A program made the translations under genes and the position numbers. This document shows positions 1 to 8,714 of a stretch of 64,000 nucleotides of DNA, one piece after another. Under the pieces are notes generated by a model. That model searched no databases. It saw nothing but the letters and a program-made list of their open reading frames with translations, and was not told the origin of the DNA. This DNA is from Burkholderia ubonensis subsp. mesacidophila. Its GTDB lineage: Bacteria; Pseudomonadota; Gammaproteobacteria; Burkholderiales; Burkholderiaceae. Within the stretch, counting starts at the first letter, position 1, and the number at the start of each line of letters is the position of its first letter. The DNA lies in assembly GCF_002097715.1 (NCBI RefSeq), contig NZ_CP020738.1:1364001-1428000 (forward strand), read 5' to 3'.

Positions 1-662
1 CCGACCGCGTGCGACACGTGCCGCACGCCCGCGCCCTGCAGCCAGTTGACCCACGCGCTGCGATCCTCGTCGTGCACGAGCGGCGCGTGCGCGAGATCGG
101 CCGGGGTGCGGAACGGCCCGTGACGCTTCAGGAACGACGGGCTGCACATCGGCGTCATCGCGCCCGGCAGCAGCCGCTCGCAGCGATATCCGGGCCAGTC
201 GCCGGTGCCGAAGCGGATCGACAGGTCCGACGCATCGCTTCGGTAGTTGCGGTGGTGCGCGTACAGTACCGTGACGTCGACGTCGGCGTTCTTCGCGAGG
301 AACGCATGCAGGCGCGGGATGAACCAGCCGATGCCGAACAGCGGGATCAGGCTGATCGTGATCTGCCGCAGCGACGAGCGGTCGCGCACGAAGCGCGTCG
401 CGCTGCGCAGCACCGAGAACGCGGCGCTGATCGACCGGTAGTAGTCGCGGCCTTCGTCGGTGAGCGCGAGCAGGCGCCCGTCGCGCACGGTCAGCGGCGT
501 CTGGATGAACGCGTCGAGCAACTGCAGCTGGTGGCTGACCGCGGACGGCGTGATGTCGAGCTCGGCGGCCGCCGCGGTGACCGAGCCGAGGCGCGCGAAT
601 GCCTCGAACGCGCGGACGGCGCGCAGCGGCGGATCATGCGGCAATTGTTCGATATTTTTCAT
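1..662 (-). CDS. LysR-family transcriptional regulator, GcvA-like (3' end outside window)
   Basis: DNA-binding transcription factor; 220 codons lie in the window and the C-terminal part of the effector domain runs off the left edge. The N-terminus shows the typical LysR winged helix-turn-helix: start ATG at 662, then LRAVRAFEAFARLGSVTAAA and the recognition helix around ITPSAVSHQLQLLD, ending in LTDEGRDYY. The wording of this helix is that of the GcvA/AmpR branch. It is divergent from the substrate-binding-protein gene that begins at 839, so the usual LysR arrangement suggests it controls the 839-3823 operon and itself. The 176-bp gap is strongly AT-rich compared with the coding flanks. Ligand unknown; a sulfur amino acid or carbamoyl compound would fit the neighbours (inference). 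Confidence 0.9.
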   Translation of the reverse strand, partial: MKNIEQLPHDPPLRAVRAFEAFARLGSVTAAAAELDITPSAVSHQLQLLDAFIQTPLTVRDGRLLALTDEGRDYYRSISAAFSVLRSATRFVRDRSSLRQITISLIPLFGIGWFIPRLHAFLAKNADVDVTVLYAHHRNYRSDASDLSIRFGTGDWPGYRCERLLPGAMTPMCSPSFLKRHGPFRTPADLAHAPLVHDEDRSAWVNWLQGAGVRHVSHAV

Positions 663-812
663 GTATCAAATTTTATAGAAAAGTCCGGGTAAGCGTCAAT
701 CTGAAAATATCTTGTATTTACATGGTGTTGGGCTATTGTGTCGGGAATGGCATAAGCATCCAACAATTGGGTATTTGGGGTGTGGAAGCCGACTATTTAA
801 TATTTTTCATGT
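652..812. repeat. 13-bp direct repeat ATATTTTTCATGT flanking a divergent promoter region
   Basis: The 13-mer ATATTTTTCATGT occurs exactly at 652-664, overlapping the LysR start codon, and again at 800-812, about 27 bp before the chosen start of the binding-protein gene. The copies are 148 bp apart and bracket the AT-rich divergent promoter region. They could be paired regulator sites or a chance product of AT-rich sequence. Confidence 0.4.
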
Positions 813-838
813 TTCGTCCGATTCTTCCGGTTCCCCAC

Positions 839-2005
839 ATGAAAATCTCCTTCGTTCCCGCCGGCCTCGCGTGGTCCGCGTTTGCCCTGATCGCTTCCAC
901 GCCCGCCGCCGCGCAATCCGCGCCGCAGACGATCCTGATCGGCCTCGCGGCGCCGCTGACCGGCCCGTCCGCCCGGATCGGCAAGGACCTGCAGAACGGC
1001 GCGCAGCTCGCGATCGACGACGCGAACGCCCAACATCCGAGCGTCGGCGGCAAGCCGGTGGTCTACAAGCTCGTCGCGGCGGACGACCAGTCCGACCCGC
1101 GCACCGCCGTCGCGGTGGCGCAGCAGCTCGTCGACAAGCACGTGATCGGCGTGGTCGGCCACTGGAACACCGGCTGCAGCGTGCCCGCGTCGCGCGTCTA
1201 TCGCGATGCCGGGATCGCGCAGATCGCACCCGCGTCGACCGGCCATCAATACACGCAGCAGGGCTACGCGACGGCGTTCCGCATCATGGGTCACGACGAT
1301 GCGGGCGGCAACTTCACGGGCGCCTACGCGGTGAAGACGCTGAAGGCGAAGCGCATCGCGGTGATCGACGATCGCACGTCGTTCGGCGCGGGCCTGGCCG
1401 ACCAGTTCATCAAGGGCGTCGAGGCGAGCGGCGGCGCGATCGTCGATCGCCAGTACGTGAACGACAAGACGACCGATTTCAGCGGCGTGCTGACCGCGAT
1501 CAAGGGCAAGCGCGCGGATCTCGTGTTCTTCGGCGGCCTCGACGCGCAGGCCGCGCCGCTCGCGCGGCGCATGCGCCAGCTCGGCGTGAATGCACCGCTG
1601 CTCGGCGCGGGCGGGTTCGTGAGCCAGACCTTCCTGTCGCTCGCGGGCAAGGACGGCGAAGGCGTCACCGCGCTCGAACCGGGCCTGCCGCTCGCGCGGA
1701 TGCCGGGCGGCAACGCGTTCGATGCGCAGTACCAGGCGCGCTACCATGCGCCGATCGAGCTGCACGCGCCGTTCGCGTACGACGCGGCCGCGACGCTGAT
1801 CGCGGCGACGCAGAAGGCCGGTACGACGCAGCCGGCGAAGCTGGTCGCCGCGGTGCGCGCGATCGACCGGCCGGGCGTGACGGGCCGGATCGCGTTCGAC
1901 GACGCGGGCAACCTGAAGCACCCCGCGTTCACGATCTACCAGGTGCGCGGCGGCAAGTGGACCGTCGTCGACGTGCTCGGCGGCGCGCGCGCCGCGTCCA
2001 AATGA
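839..2005 (+). CDS. Branched-chain-amino-acid-type ABC transporter periplasmic substrate-binding protein
   Basis: 388-residue periplasmic binding protein of the LivK/LivJ type (type I periplasmic fold). The start at 839 gives a signal peptide MKISFVPAGLAWSAFALIAS ending near ASTPAAAQS. The mature protein opens with ILIGLAAPLTGPSARIGKDL, then GVVGHWNTGCSVPAS and the interdomain region AVIDDRTSFGAGLADQF, all characteristic of the family. No permease or ATPase gene lies beside it, so it must use a transporter encoded elsewhere or act as a sensor. It is followed 26 bp downstream by the ATC hydrolase gene, which suggests its ligand is a substrate of that pathway (inference). No clear ribosome binding site precedes 839; an upstream in-frame ATG at 809 would add ten residues to the signal peptide. 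Confidence 0.88.
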   Translation: MKISFVPAGLAWSAFALIASTPAAAQSAPQTILIGLAAPLTGPSARIGKDLQNGAQLAIDDANAQHPSVGGKPVVYKLVAADDQSDPRTAVAVAQQLVDKHVIGVVGHWNTGCSVPASRVYRDAGIAQIAPASTGHQYTQQGYATAFRIMGHDDAGGNFTGAYAVKTLKAKRIAVIDDRTSFGAGLADQFIKGVEASGGAIVDRQYVNDKTTDFSGVLTAIKGKRADLVFFGGLDAQAAPLARRMRQLGVNAPLLGAGGFVSQTFLSLAGKDGEGVTALEPGLPLARMPGGNAFDAQYQARYHAPIELHAPFAYDAAATLIAATQKAGTTQPAKLVAAVRAIDRPGVTGRIAFDDAGNLKHPAFTIYQVRGGKWTVVDVLGGARAASK

Positions 2006-2031
2006 CTTCAAGCCGACAGGAGGCGACACCC

Positions 2032-2574
2032 ATGACCGAACCGACCCAGGCTCCGGCCGCCGCGCCGGAGGACACGCGCCTCGGCATTCTCGCGCGGCGC
2101 CGCATCGAGGCGGAGATCATCAAGCCGATCTACGAGATCATGAAGCGCGAGTTCGGCGTCGAGCGCGCGCAGGCCGTGATCGCGGAAGCAGTGCGCGGCG
2201 CGGCCGTCGACGCGGGGCGCACGTTCGCCGCGCAGGAACCCGGCGGCACGAGCGTGAAATCGTTCATCGCGCTGCAGGTGCTGTGGGAGAAGGACGACGC
2301 GCTCGACGTCGAGGTGCGCCGCGAGGATGACGCGCATTACGACTACGACGTGCGCCGCTGCCGCTACGCGGAGATGTATCACGCGATGGGGCTGGGCGAG
2401 ATCGGCCATCTGCTGAGCTGTGCGCGCGACAGCTACTTCATCCAGGGCTACGACCCGCGCATCGCGCTCACGCGCACCACCACGATCATGCAGGGCGGCG
2501 CGCGCTGCGACTTCCGCTATCGACTCACGGATGCGGCGCGCGGCGGCGAGCAGGGAGCGGGCGATGCGGCGTGA
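2032..2574 (+). CDS. L-2-amino-thiazoline-4-carboxylic acid (ATC) hydrolase family protein
   Basis: 180-residue cytoplasmic protein whose sequence fits the ATC hydrolase family (PF14196). Characterised members open the thiazoline ring of L-ATC to give an S- or N-carbamoyl cysteine intermediate on the way to L-cysteine. The conserved C-terminal half is visible as CRYAEMYHAMGLGEIGHLLS followed by CARDSYFIQGYDP, with the two Cys-containing blocks typical of the family. A strong ribosome binding site (AGGAGG) precedes the ATG at 2032. The next gene, an N-carbamoyl amino acid hydrolase, starts 11 bp before this one ends, so the two are translationally coupled; this matches the two-step Pseudomonas ATC pathway. 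Substrate assignment rests on family and context, not on assay; paralogues in this family have unknown substrates. Confidence 0.8.
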   Translation: MTEPTQAPAAAPEDTRLGILARRRIEAEIIKPIYEIMKREFGVERAQAVIAEAVRGAAVDAGRTFAAQEPGGTSVKSFIALQVLWEKDDALDVEVRREDDAHYDYDVRRCRYAEMYHAMGLGEIGHLLSCARDSYFIQGYDPRIALTRTTTIMQGGARCDFRYRLTDAARGGEQGAGDAA

Positions 2575-3823
2575 CGACATCCTGCGCGCGCCGCGCGTGA
2601 ACGGCGAGCGGCTGTGGGCGTCGCTCGAACGGATGGCGCAGATCGGCGCGACGCCGAAGGGCGGCGTGTGCCGGCTCGCGCTGACCGACCTCGACCGCGA
2701 ATCGCGCGACCTGTTCGTGCAATGGGCGCGCGACGCGGGCTGCACGGTGCGGGTCGACCGGATGGGCAACGTGTTCGCGCGCCGCGCGGGCCGCAACCCG
2801 GACGCCGCGCCGGTGATGACCGGCTCGCATGCCGATTCGCAGCCGACCGGCGGCCGCTACGACGGCATCTACGGCGTGCTCGGCGGGCTCGAAGTGGTGC
2901 GCGCGCTGAACGATGCGGGCGTCGAGACCGAGCGGCCGATCGACGTCGTGATCTGGACCAACGAGGAAGGCTCGCGCTTCGCGCCGGCGATGGTCGCGGC
3001 CGGCGTGTTCGCGGGCGTCTATACGCTCGACTACGGGCTGTCGCGCACCGACGGCGCAGGCAAGACGATCGGCGAGGAACTCGCGCGGATCGGCTATGCG
3101 GGCGGCGAGCCGGTCGGCGATTACCCGGTGCACGCGGCGTACGAGCTGCACATTGAGCAGGGCGCGATTCTCGAACGCGCGGGCAAGACGATCGGTGTGG
3201 TGACGGCCGGGCAGGGGCAGCGCTGGTACGAGGTGACGCTGACCGGCGTCGACGCGCACGCGGGCACGACGCCGATGGAATTCCGCCGCGACGCGCTGGT
3301 CGGCGCCGCGCGGATGATCGCATTCGTCGACGCGCTGGGCCGCCGCCATGCGCCGCATGCGCGCGCGACGGTCGGGATGATCGACGCGCGGCCGAACTCG
3401 CGCAACACGGTGCCGGGCGGATGCTTCTTCACGGTCGAATTCCGGCATCCGGACGACGCGGTGCTCGACGAACTGGACGCGGCGCTGCGCGCCGAACTCG
3501 CGCGCGTGGCGGGCGAGGCCGGCCTCGGCGCGCAGATCGAGCAGATCTTCAAGTATCCGCCGGTGCCGTTCGCGCCGGCCTGCATCGGCGCGGTGCGCGA
3601 CGCGGCCGACGCGCTCGGGCTGCCGCACATGGACATCGTGTCCGGCGCCGGCCATGACGCGTGCTACATCGCGCGCGTCGCGCCGACCGGGATGATCTTC
3701 GTGCCGTGCGTCGACGGGTTGAGCCACAACGAAGCGGAAGCGATCACGCCGGCGTGGGCGGCGGCCGGCGCCGACGTGCTGCTGCGCGCGGTGCTGCAAA
3801 GCGCGCAGGAAGCGGGCGATTGA
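2564..3823 (+). CDS. Zn-dependent N-carbamoyl amino acid amidohydrolase (M20 peptidase fold)
   Basis: 419-residue amidohydrolase of the HyuC/allantoate amidohydrolase type, expected to release CO2 and ammonia from an N-carbamoyl-L-amino acid. Metal ligands are visible: H89 in TGSHADSQPTGG, D100 in GGRYDGIYGV, E135 in WTNEEGSRFAP, H196 in LHIEQG, and the C-terminal SHNEAEAI motif. The dimerisation domain begins near GVVTAGQGQRWYEVTLTG. It overlaps the ATC hydrolase gene by 11 bp and has a GGGAG-type ribosome binding site, so the two are a pair. With an ATC hydrolase neighbour the likely substrate is N-carbamoyl-L-cysteine, giving cysteine (inference); beta-ureido acids or ureidoglycolate-type compounds are alternatives because the family is broad. 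Confidence 0.85.
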   Translation: MRRDDILRAPRVNGERLWASLERMAQIGATPKGGVCRLALTDLDRESRDLFVQWARDAGCTVRVDRMGNVFARRAGRNPDAAPVMTGSHADSQPTGGRYDGIYGVLGGLEVVRALNDAGVETERPIDVVIWTNEEGSRFAPAMVAAGVFAGVYTLDYGLSRTDGAGKTIGEELARIGYAGGEPVGDYPVHAAYELHIEQGAILERAGKTIGVVTAGQGQRWYEVTLTGVDAHAGTTPMEFRRDALVGAARMIAFVDALGRRHAPHARATVGMIDARPNSRNTVPGGCFFTVEFRHPDDAVLDELDAALRAELARVAGEAGLGAQIEQIFKYPPVPFAPACIGAVRDAADALGLPHMDIVSGAGHDACYIARVAPTGMIFVPCVDGLSHNEAEAITPAWAAAGADVLLRAVLQSAQEAGD

Positions 3824-4034
3824 CGGCGCAGCGGCGGCCGATGGAAAGAACCGGGCGACCGCCTATCCGGTACGCGCGGCGCTGGCGACTTCGGCGCGGG
3901 GCGTGAAATCGGCGCATGCGCGATGTAGTATCGTGCTCCGACACGGCCAGCAGCACCCGGCGCCGGACCGCGCACGCCACGATACCGTCGGCGACGCCCG
4001 GCCCGGCGACGTTCGACGCTACCGGACACCACCC

Positions 4035-4877
4035 ATGGACACTCCTGCAGAGCGGGCGCTCGCTCATATCCGACGATCCTGGCCGCCGGCGCGGCAAGGC
4101 CCGGAATTTCCCGTCACGCTCAATTTCCATCCGGACACGCCGGCCGGCGGCGTCGGCACCCTCGAGCGGATCGTCCGCGACGGCATCTACCGGTCCCAGT
4201 TCGAGACGGCGACGAGCAACGGCGGCCTGACCGCGTATCCCGGCGGCGATCGCTGGCTCTGGGAAAGCCGGATGTTCGGGCAGGCATACGATGACGCCGA
4301 TCCCGCGCTGCGGCCGAAGTACGGCGCGCTGAACCATCTTCTCGATCCTGTCGGCGGGTCGCGCCGCTTCGGATCATGTCATTTGCGCCTGCGACGCGAT
4401 GCGCATCGGCGAACGACCTTCTGCTATCCCGACAGCCATTACCGGCCCGCGCATTTCGCGATTCACGACTGCACGGCGCTGATCGCGCTCGCGGCCGAAA
4501 ACCGCGACGGCCTCGATCCGCTGCTCGACAACTACATCGAGGCGCAGGTGCACGGCGCGGTCAGTCTGGACGACGATGTCGACGCGATCGTGCTCGATCC
4601 GAGCTATCGCGATACGCCGGTCGAGGCGGCGGCTTCGCGATCGGGCTGCCGGGTCGAGTGGCATGGCGGTTTCCGGCTGTCGCTGGATCGGCTTCCCGAG
4701 TGCGAGCAATTCCGTGGACAGGCGGCTGCCGATGCGATCGCGCGCATCGCCGTCGATCGCATCGTGACGCCGGCCGTGCTTGGCCGCGCGCGGGACGGCG
4801 TGCTCGACTATCAGACGGCCAAATGGGTGTGGCATTGCGTGGCGCGGTTCGGACCGGGTAGCGGGATCGCGGACTGA
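4035..4877 (+). CDS. DUF3626 domain-containing protein
   Basis: 280-residue soluble protein matching the DUF3626 family, whose function is unknown. The family pattern is visible: LNFHPD near residue 30, GIYRSQFETATSNGGLTAYP, KYGALNHLLDPVGGSRRFGS, then the downstream YIEAQVHGAVSLDDDVDAIV block and a conserved C-terminal LDYQTAKWVWHC. There is no signal peptide or membrane segment. No good ribosome binding site precedes the ATG at 4035, and the 211 bp before it hold no gene that I can support. It stands alone between the carbamoylase operon and the convergent pga unit, so context gives no clue to its job. Confidence 0.75.
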   Translation: MDTPAERALAHIRRSWPPARQGPEFPVTLNFHPDTPAGGVGTLERIVRDGIYRSQFETATSNGGLTAYPGGDRWLWESRMFGQAYDDADPALRPKYGALNHLLDPVGGSRRFGSCHLRLRRDAHRRTTFCYPDSHYRPAHFAIHDCTALIALAAENRDGLDPLLDNYIEAQVHGAVSLDDDVDAIVLDPSYRDTPVEAAASRSGCRVEWHGGFRLSLDRLPECEQFRGQAAADAIARIAVDRIVTPAVLGRARDGVLDYQTAKWVWHCVARFGPGSGIAD

Positions 4878-4924
4878 ATGCGCTCATCGGGCGCGGGCCG
4901 CGCGACGCCGCGCTCGCCGTGGCG

Positions 4925-6211
4925 TCAACGACTCGAACACGGCGCTTCCGCCTTCGGCAGAGGCGTTTCGCGCTGCGGCTCGAAGTCGGCTTCGCGCGCC
5001 CCGGATGGCGTCAGCGACACGAAATGCATCGTCGCGCCGTGCGCCGGGAAACCGGCGATGCCCGTCGTGCCCCACGGAATCGGCGAACGCTGCGCGCCGC
5101 TCACCGAAATTTCCGCCGGCGCAAGCGCCAGCGTCAGCAGCCGCCCGTCGCGGGTCGGCACATACGCATGCGTGCCGGAGACCCCGATGCCGGATTCGCG
5201 CACCGACGCCGGCAGGCAGTCGAGCGTCGCCGTGCGGCGGCCGTCCGGGTCGATCAGCATCGCGACGCCGCGATGGTCCGCCGTCGTCGTGACGACGACG
5301 AAGCGGTCGATCGCGGGCACATAAGCAGCGGAGTACACGTAGTACTGGATCGCTTCGCTTAGTTCACCGAGCTTTTCCAGCTTCGCCGTCACCGGATCGA
5401 ACATCGCGTATTCGAGCGTCGCGTCCGTGCTGCCTTCGATGAATTTCTGCCAGACGAGCAGCGCGTTGCGCGGCGAGCCTGCGATCACGGGCCACCACTC
5501 GCGGCTGTGCGGCGCGACCGGCACGTGGTTCAGCAATCGTCCGGCGGCATCGTAGGTCTTCAGGTAGACGCCGCCGCCGGTGCCCAGGTTGTCGACGCCG
5601 CCGCCGTCGACCCAGTCGGCGGAATAGAACACGACGAAGCGCTCGCCGACCGTGGCGACGTGCCCCGAGTGGCCGCCCGACTCGACGTCGTTCGGGTACG
5701 GCTTGACCGGCTTCAGGTTGCGGCGATAGACGCCGTACCGCTGGCTGACTTCCTGCGGCGCGTTCCAGCCGTCCTCGAACGTGACGAAGAGGTCGCCGCG
5801 ATCGTTCTGCGCGACCGACACCGGCTCCTGCGCTTCGGGCCGGCTGATGAACGTGCGGACGTGCGTCATGTGCGCGCTGCCGGGCGACCACTCGCCGACA
5901 TACACGTCATGCGGCCAGTTGCCGTTCGCCATCGCGCCGCGCGGCGGGAGGCCAGAACTGCTGAAGAAGATCCAGCGCCTGCCGTCGCCGGCGTCGGCCA
6001 CGCCGATGCCGTGCATGAAGCGTCGCGGGTCGCCGGTGTCCTTGCGTTGGGCAGGCGCGCGCGGCGCGGCCTTGTGCTTGACGGGCGCGCCCGCGAGCGC
6101 GGCCGGCGGGGCCACGCTCGACGCAACGACGAGACAGCAGGCGGCGCAGACCGCGCTCGCGATGGCCCGCGCCGCTGGTCCGGCCATGATCCGCGCGCGC
6201 AGCGGCGTCAT
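4925..6211 (-). CDS. Secreted protein of unknown function, last gene of the pga unit
   Basis: 428 residues. I do not recognise a family. The start (ATG at 6211) overlaps the glmS stop as ATGA, so it is translationally coupled to glmS. The N-terminus has a hydrophobic export signal, [18 protein letters not shown], followed by a basic, alanine-rich stretch. The mature part has repeated short blocks with aromatic residues and Asp/Gly turns, for example [34 protein letters not shown] and [15 protein letters not shown], which suggests a beta-propeller-like fold (inference). Position at the end of the poly-N-acetylglucosamine operon suggests a periplasmic or extracellular role with the polymer, such as a lectin-like or modifying protein. 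A carbohydrate-active enzyme cannot be excluded. Confidence 0.75.
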   Translation of the reverse strand: MTPLRARIMAGPAARAIASAVCAACCLVVASSVAPPAALAGAPVKHKAAPRAPAQRKDTGDPRRFMHGIGVADAGDGRRWIFFSSSGLPPRGAMANGNWPHDVYVGEWSPGSAHMTHVRTFISRPEAQEPVSVAQNDRGDLFVTFEDGWNAPQEVSQRYGVYRRNLKPVKPYPNDVESGGHSGHVATVGERFVVFYSADWVDGGGVDNLGTGGGVYLKTYDAAGRLLNHVPVAPHSREWWPVIAGSPRNALLVWQKFIEGSTDATLEYAMFDPVTAKLEKLGELSEAIQYYVYSAAYVPAIDRFVVVTTTADHRGVAMLIDPDGRRTATLDCLPASVRESGIGVSGTHAYVPTRDGRLLTLALAPAEISVSGAQRSPIPWGTTGIAGFPAHGATMHFVSLTPSGAREADFEPQRETPLPKAEAPCSSR

Positions 6212-8031
6212 TCCACGGTGACCGACTTGGCGAGGTTGCGCGGCTTGTCGACATCTGCGCCGCGCGCGCAGCCGACGTGATACGCGAGCAACTGCAACGG
6301 CACGACGTGCATGACCGGCGACAGCACGTCGCCCGGCTCGCGCAGGCGAATCAGGCGCGTATCGTCGGCGTCGTCGAGCTCGAGATGGCTGCCCGCGAGC
6401 ACGTAGAGCCGCCCGCCGCGCGCGCGCACTTCGGCCATGTTCGACTTCAGCTTCTGGAACAGGCCGTCGTCCGGCGCTATCGTGACGACCGGCATCGCGC
6501 TCGTCACGAGCGCGAGCGGGCCGTGCTTCAGCTCGCCCGCCGGGTAGCCCTCGGCATGGATGTACGACACCTCCTTGAGCTTCAGCGCGCCTTCCATCGC
6601 AATCGGGAAATGAATGCCGCGCCCGAGGAACAGCGCATTCTCCCGCTGCATGAAATCGGCGGCCCAGCCCATGATCTGCGTTTCCAGCGCCAGCGCATTG
6701 CCGACGCGCGCCGGCAGCCCGCGCAACTGCTGCAGGCACGCTGCCGCGCGCGCGTCGTCGAGCCGGCCGCGCAACTGCGCGAGCGTCACCGTCAGCAGGA
6801 ACAGCGCGACCAGTTGCGTCGTGAAGGCCTTGGTCGAGGCGACGCCCAGCTCGATGCCGGCCTGCGTCAGGAAGCGCAGCGACGCGTTGCGCGCGATCGT
6901 GCTCGTCGCGACGTTGCAGATCGCCAGCGACAGGTCCTGGCCGAGGCCGCGCGCGTGCTCGATCGCGCCGATCGTGTCGGCGGTTTCGCCCGATTGAGAA
7001 ATGCCGACGACGAGCGTGCGCGGGTCGGCCACCGATTCCCGGTAGCGGTACTCGCTGGCGATCTCGACCTGGGCCGGCAGGCCCGCGATGCTCTCGATCC
7101 AGTATTTCGCGGTGAGCCCCGCGTAATAGCTGGTGCCGCAGCCGAGCAGCAGCACGCTCCGCACGCGCGACAGCAACGCCCGAGCCTCCTCGCGCGAACC
7201 GAACAGGGCCGGCGAGATCGTGTCGATGCCGGCCAGCGTGTTGCCGATCGCCTGCGGTTGCTCGAAGATCTCCTTCTGCATGAAGTGCTGGAACGGGCCG
7301 AGGCCGGCGTCGTTGTCGCGCGCCTTGACCTGGCACAGCGGGCGTTTCGCGTCGCGTCCGAGCGCGTCGACGATCCGGATGCGCTCCGGCGTGAGCAACG
7401 CGACGTCGCCGTCCTCGAGATAGATGAAGCGGTCGGTCAGGTCGCCGAGCGCCGCGCAGTCGGACGCGAGGTAGTTCTGCTGCGCGCCGATGCCGATCAC
7501 GAGCGGCGAGCCCGCGCGCGCGGCCACGAGACGCTGCGGCTCGCGCGCGCTCAGCACCGCGACCGCATACGCGCCGCGCAGGCGCTTGACCGCGCGAACG
7601 ACGGCGTCGAACAGGTCGTCGCGATACTCGCCGTGAATCAGGTGGGCGATCACTTCCGTGTCGGTCTCGCCGCGAAAGACGTAGCCGCGCGTCCGCAGTT
7701 CGGCCCTGAGCGCCTCGTGGTTCTCGATGATGCCGTTGTGCACGACCGCGATCGAGTCGCCCGACATGATCGGGTGCGCGTTGGTCTCGGACGGCGCGCC
7801 GTGGGTGGCCCAGCGCGTATGGGCGATGCAGGTGCCCGCTTCGAGACCGAGCATCATCACGCGTTCCTGAAGATCCGTCACGCGCCGCAGCGTGCGCTCG
7901 CTGCGCAGGTGGCCGCCGTTCTGCAGCGCAATCCCGCACGAGTCGTAGCCGCGATACTCCAGCCGGCTCAGCGCCTTGACCAGTTGCGGCACCTGATTGT
8001 TCCGGCCGCTTGCTCCGACGATTCCGCACAT
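6208..8031 (-). CDS. glmS: Glutamine--fructose-6-phosphate aminotransferase (isomerizing), pga-linked copy
   Basis: 607-residue cytosolic enzyme converting fructose-6-phosphate and glutamine to glucosamine-6-phosphate, the committed step to UDP-GlcNAc. The N-terminal glutaminase starts with the catalytic Cys after Met ([12 protein letters not shown]); conserved parts include [11 protein letters not shown] and [15 protein letters not shown]. Two SIS domains follow, with [20 protein letters not shown] and [14 protein letters not shown], then HGPLALV and the family's C-terminal KSVTVE. A good ribosome binding site (GAGGTGAT) precedes ATG 8031. It sits 119 bp after pgaD, so it is probably an operon-dedicated paralogue that raises precursor supply when PNAG is made; the housekeeping copy would be elsewhere (inference). 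No glmS ribozyme is expected or seen in the short leader. Confidence 0.95.
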   Translation of the reverse strand: MCGIVGASGRNNQVPQLVKALSRLEYRGYDSCGIALQNGGHLRSERTLRRVTDLQERVMMLGLEAGTCIAHTRWATHGAPSETNAHPIMSGDSIAVVHNGIIENHEALRAELRTRGYVFRGETDTEVIAHLIHGEYRDDLFDAVVRAVKRLRGAYAVAVLSAREPQRLVAARAGSPLVIGIGAQQNYLASDCAALGDLTDRFIYLEDGDVALLTPERIRIVDALGRDAKRPLCQVKARDNDAGLGPFQHFMQKEIFEQPQAIGNTLAGIDTISPALFGSREEARALLSRVRSVLLLGCGTSYYAGLTAKYWIESIAGLPAQVEIASEYRYRESVADPRTLVVGISQSGETADTIGAIEHARGLGQDLSLAICNVATSTIARNASLRFLTQAGIELGVASTKAFTTQLVALFLLTVTLAQLRGRLDDARAAACLQQLRGLPARVGNALALETQIMGWAADFMQRENALFLGRGIHFPIAMEGALKLKEVSYIHAEGYPAGELKHGPLALVTSAMPVVTIAPDDGLFQKLKSNMAEVRARGGRLYVLAGSHLELDDADDTRLIRLREPGDVLSPVMHVVPLQLLAYHVGCARGADVDKPRNLAKSVTVE

Positions 8032-8150
8032 AGATCACCTCGTCCAGAAGAAGTTATCGGAACGCCCGTGCGGCGCGGCACGAGGGGAACAGGCAAGCGC
8101 TGTCGCGGGCGCGATGGCCGCACGCGAGCCGCGCGCGGCGGACGTCGACC

Positions 8151-8714
8151 TCAGGTGCCGTGACGCCTGGTCGGACCGGCGCCGTCCCAGGCTGCCTCGT
8201 CCGGTTCCTCGTCGTCCCATGCGCGCGCTTGCGGCGCGGCATGGCGCTCATGGCTCTTCCATTCGATCGCGGAAATCGATCCGTTGGCGTCGTGCGACGC
8301 GACGAGAATGCGCGATCCCAGTGCTTCGCCGTGCCGCCGGGCGCGCGTCAGGGCGGTCGTCGCGACCGGCCGGGCCTTGAGGCTTGCCGAACGCCGCAGC
8401 ATCTTCGACACGTGCCAGCGGTTGGTGAACGGATGCACGACGCGCGCCGCGATCAGCCAGGTGACGAGCCCGCCCGCCATCACCGCGATGCAGGTCACGT
8501 AGAAGATCAGTTGCTCGATCGGCATTTCGTGGTCGTCGAACGGCAGCAGGTAGCGGTACGTATAGATGCAGATCGACGCCCATACCGCACCGACCAGCGC
8601 CGGCCGCATGAAGCGGAACCACACGATGTGCCCGCAGCCGACGATGACGCCGCGGTCGGCGACCATCTGGCTCGGGGAGCGGAGGGAGAGGTCAATAATC
8701 GGCGCGTTCTTCAT
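8151..8714 (-). CDS. pgaD: PNAG biosynthesis protein PgaD
   Basis: 187-residue inner-membrane protein. Two membrane segments are visible, roughly residues 37-55 (ALVGAVWASICIYTYRYLL) and 68-90 (EQLIFYVTCIAVMAGGLVTW), followed by a basic cytoplasmic part. In E. coli PgaD pairs with the synthase PgaC and is needed for c-di-GMP-activated polymerisation. This copy has a longer tail than the roughly 137-residue E. coli protein, ending in an acidic, Trp-containing stretch (WDDEEPDEAAWDGAGP). The start at 8714 has an AGGA ribosome binding site and overlaps the end of pgaC by 23 bp, indicating coupling. Confidence 0.85.
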   Translation of the reverse strand: MKNAPIIDLSLRSPSQMVADRGVIVGCGHIVWFRFMRPALVGAVWASICIYTYRYLLPFDDHEMPIEQLIFYVTCIAVMAGGLVTWLIAARVVHPFTNRWHVSKMLRRSASLKARPVATTALTRARRHGEALGSRILVASHDANGSISAIEWKSHERHAAPQARAWDDEEPDEAAWDGAGPTRRHGT

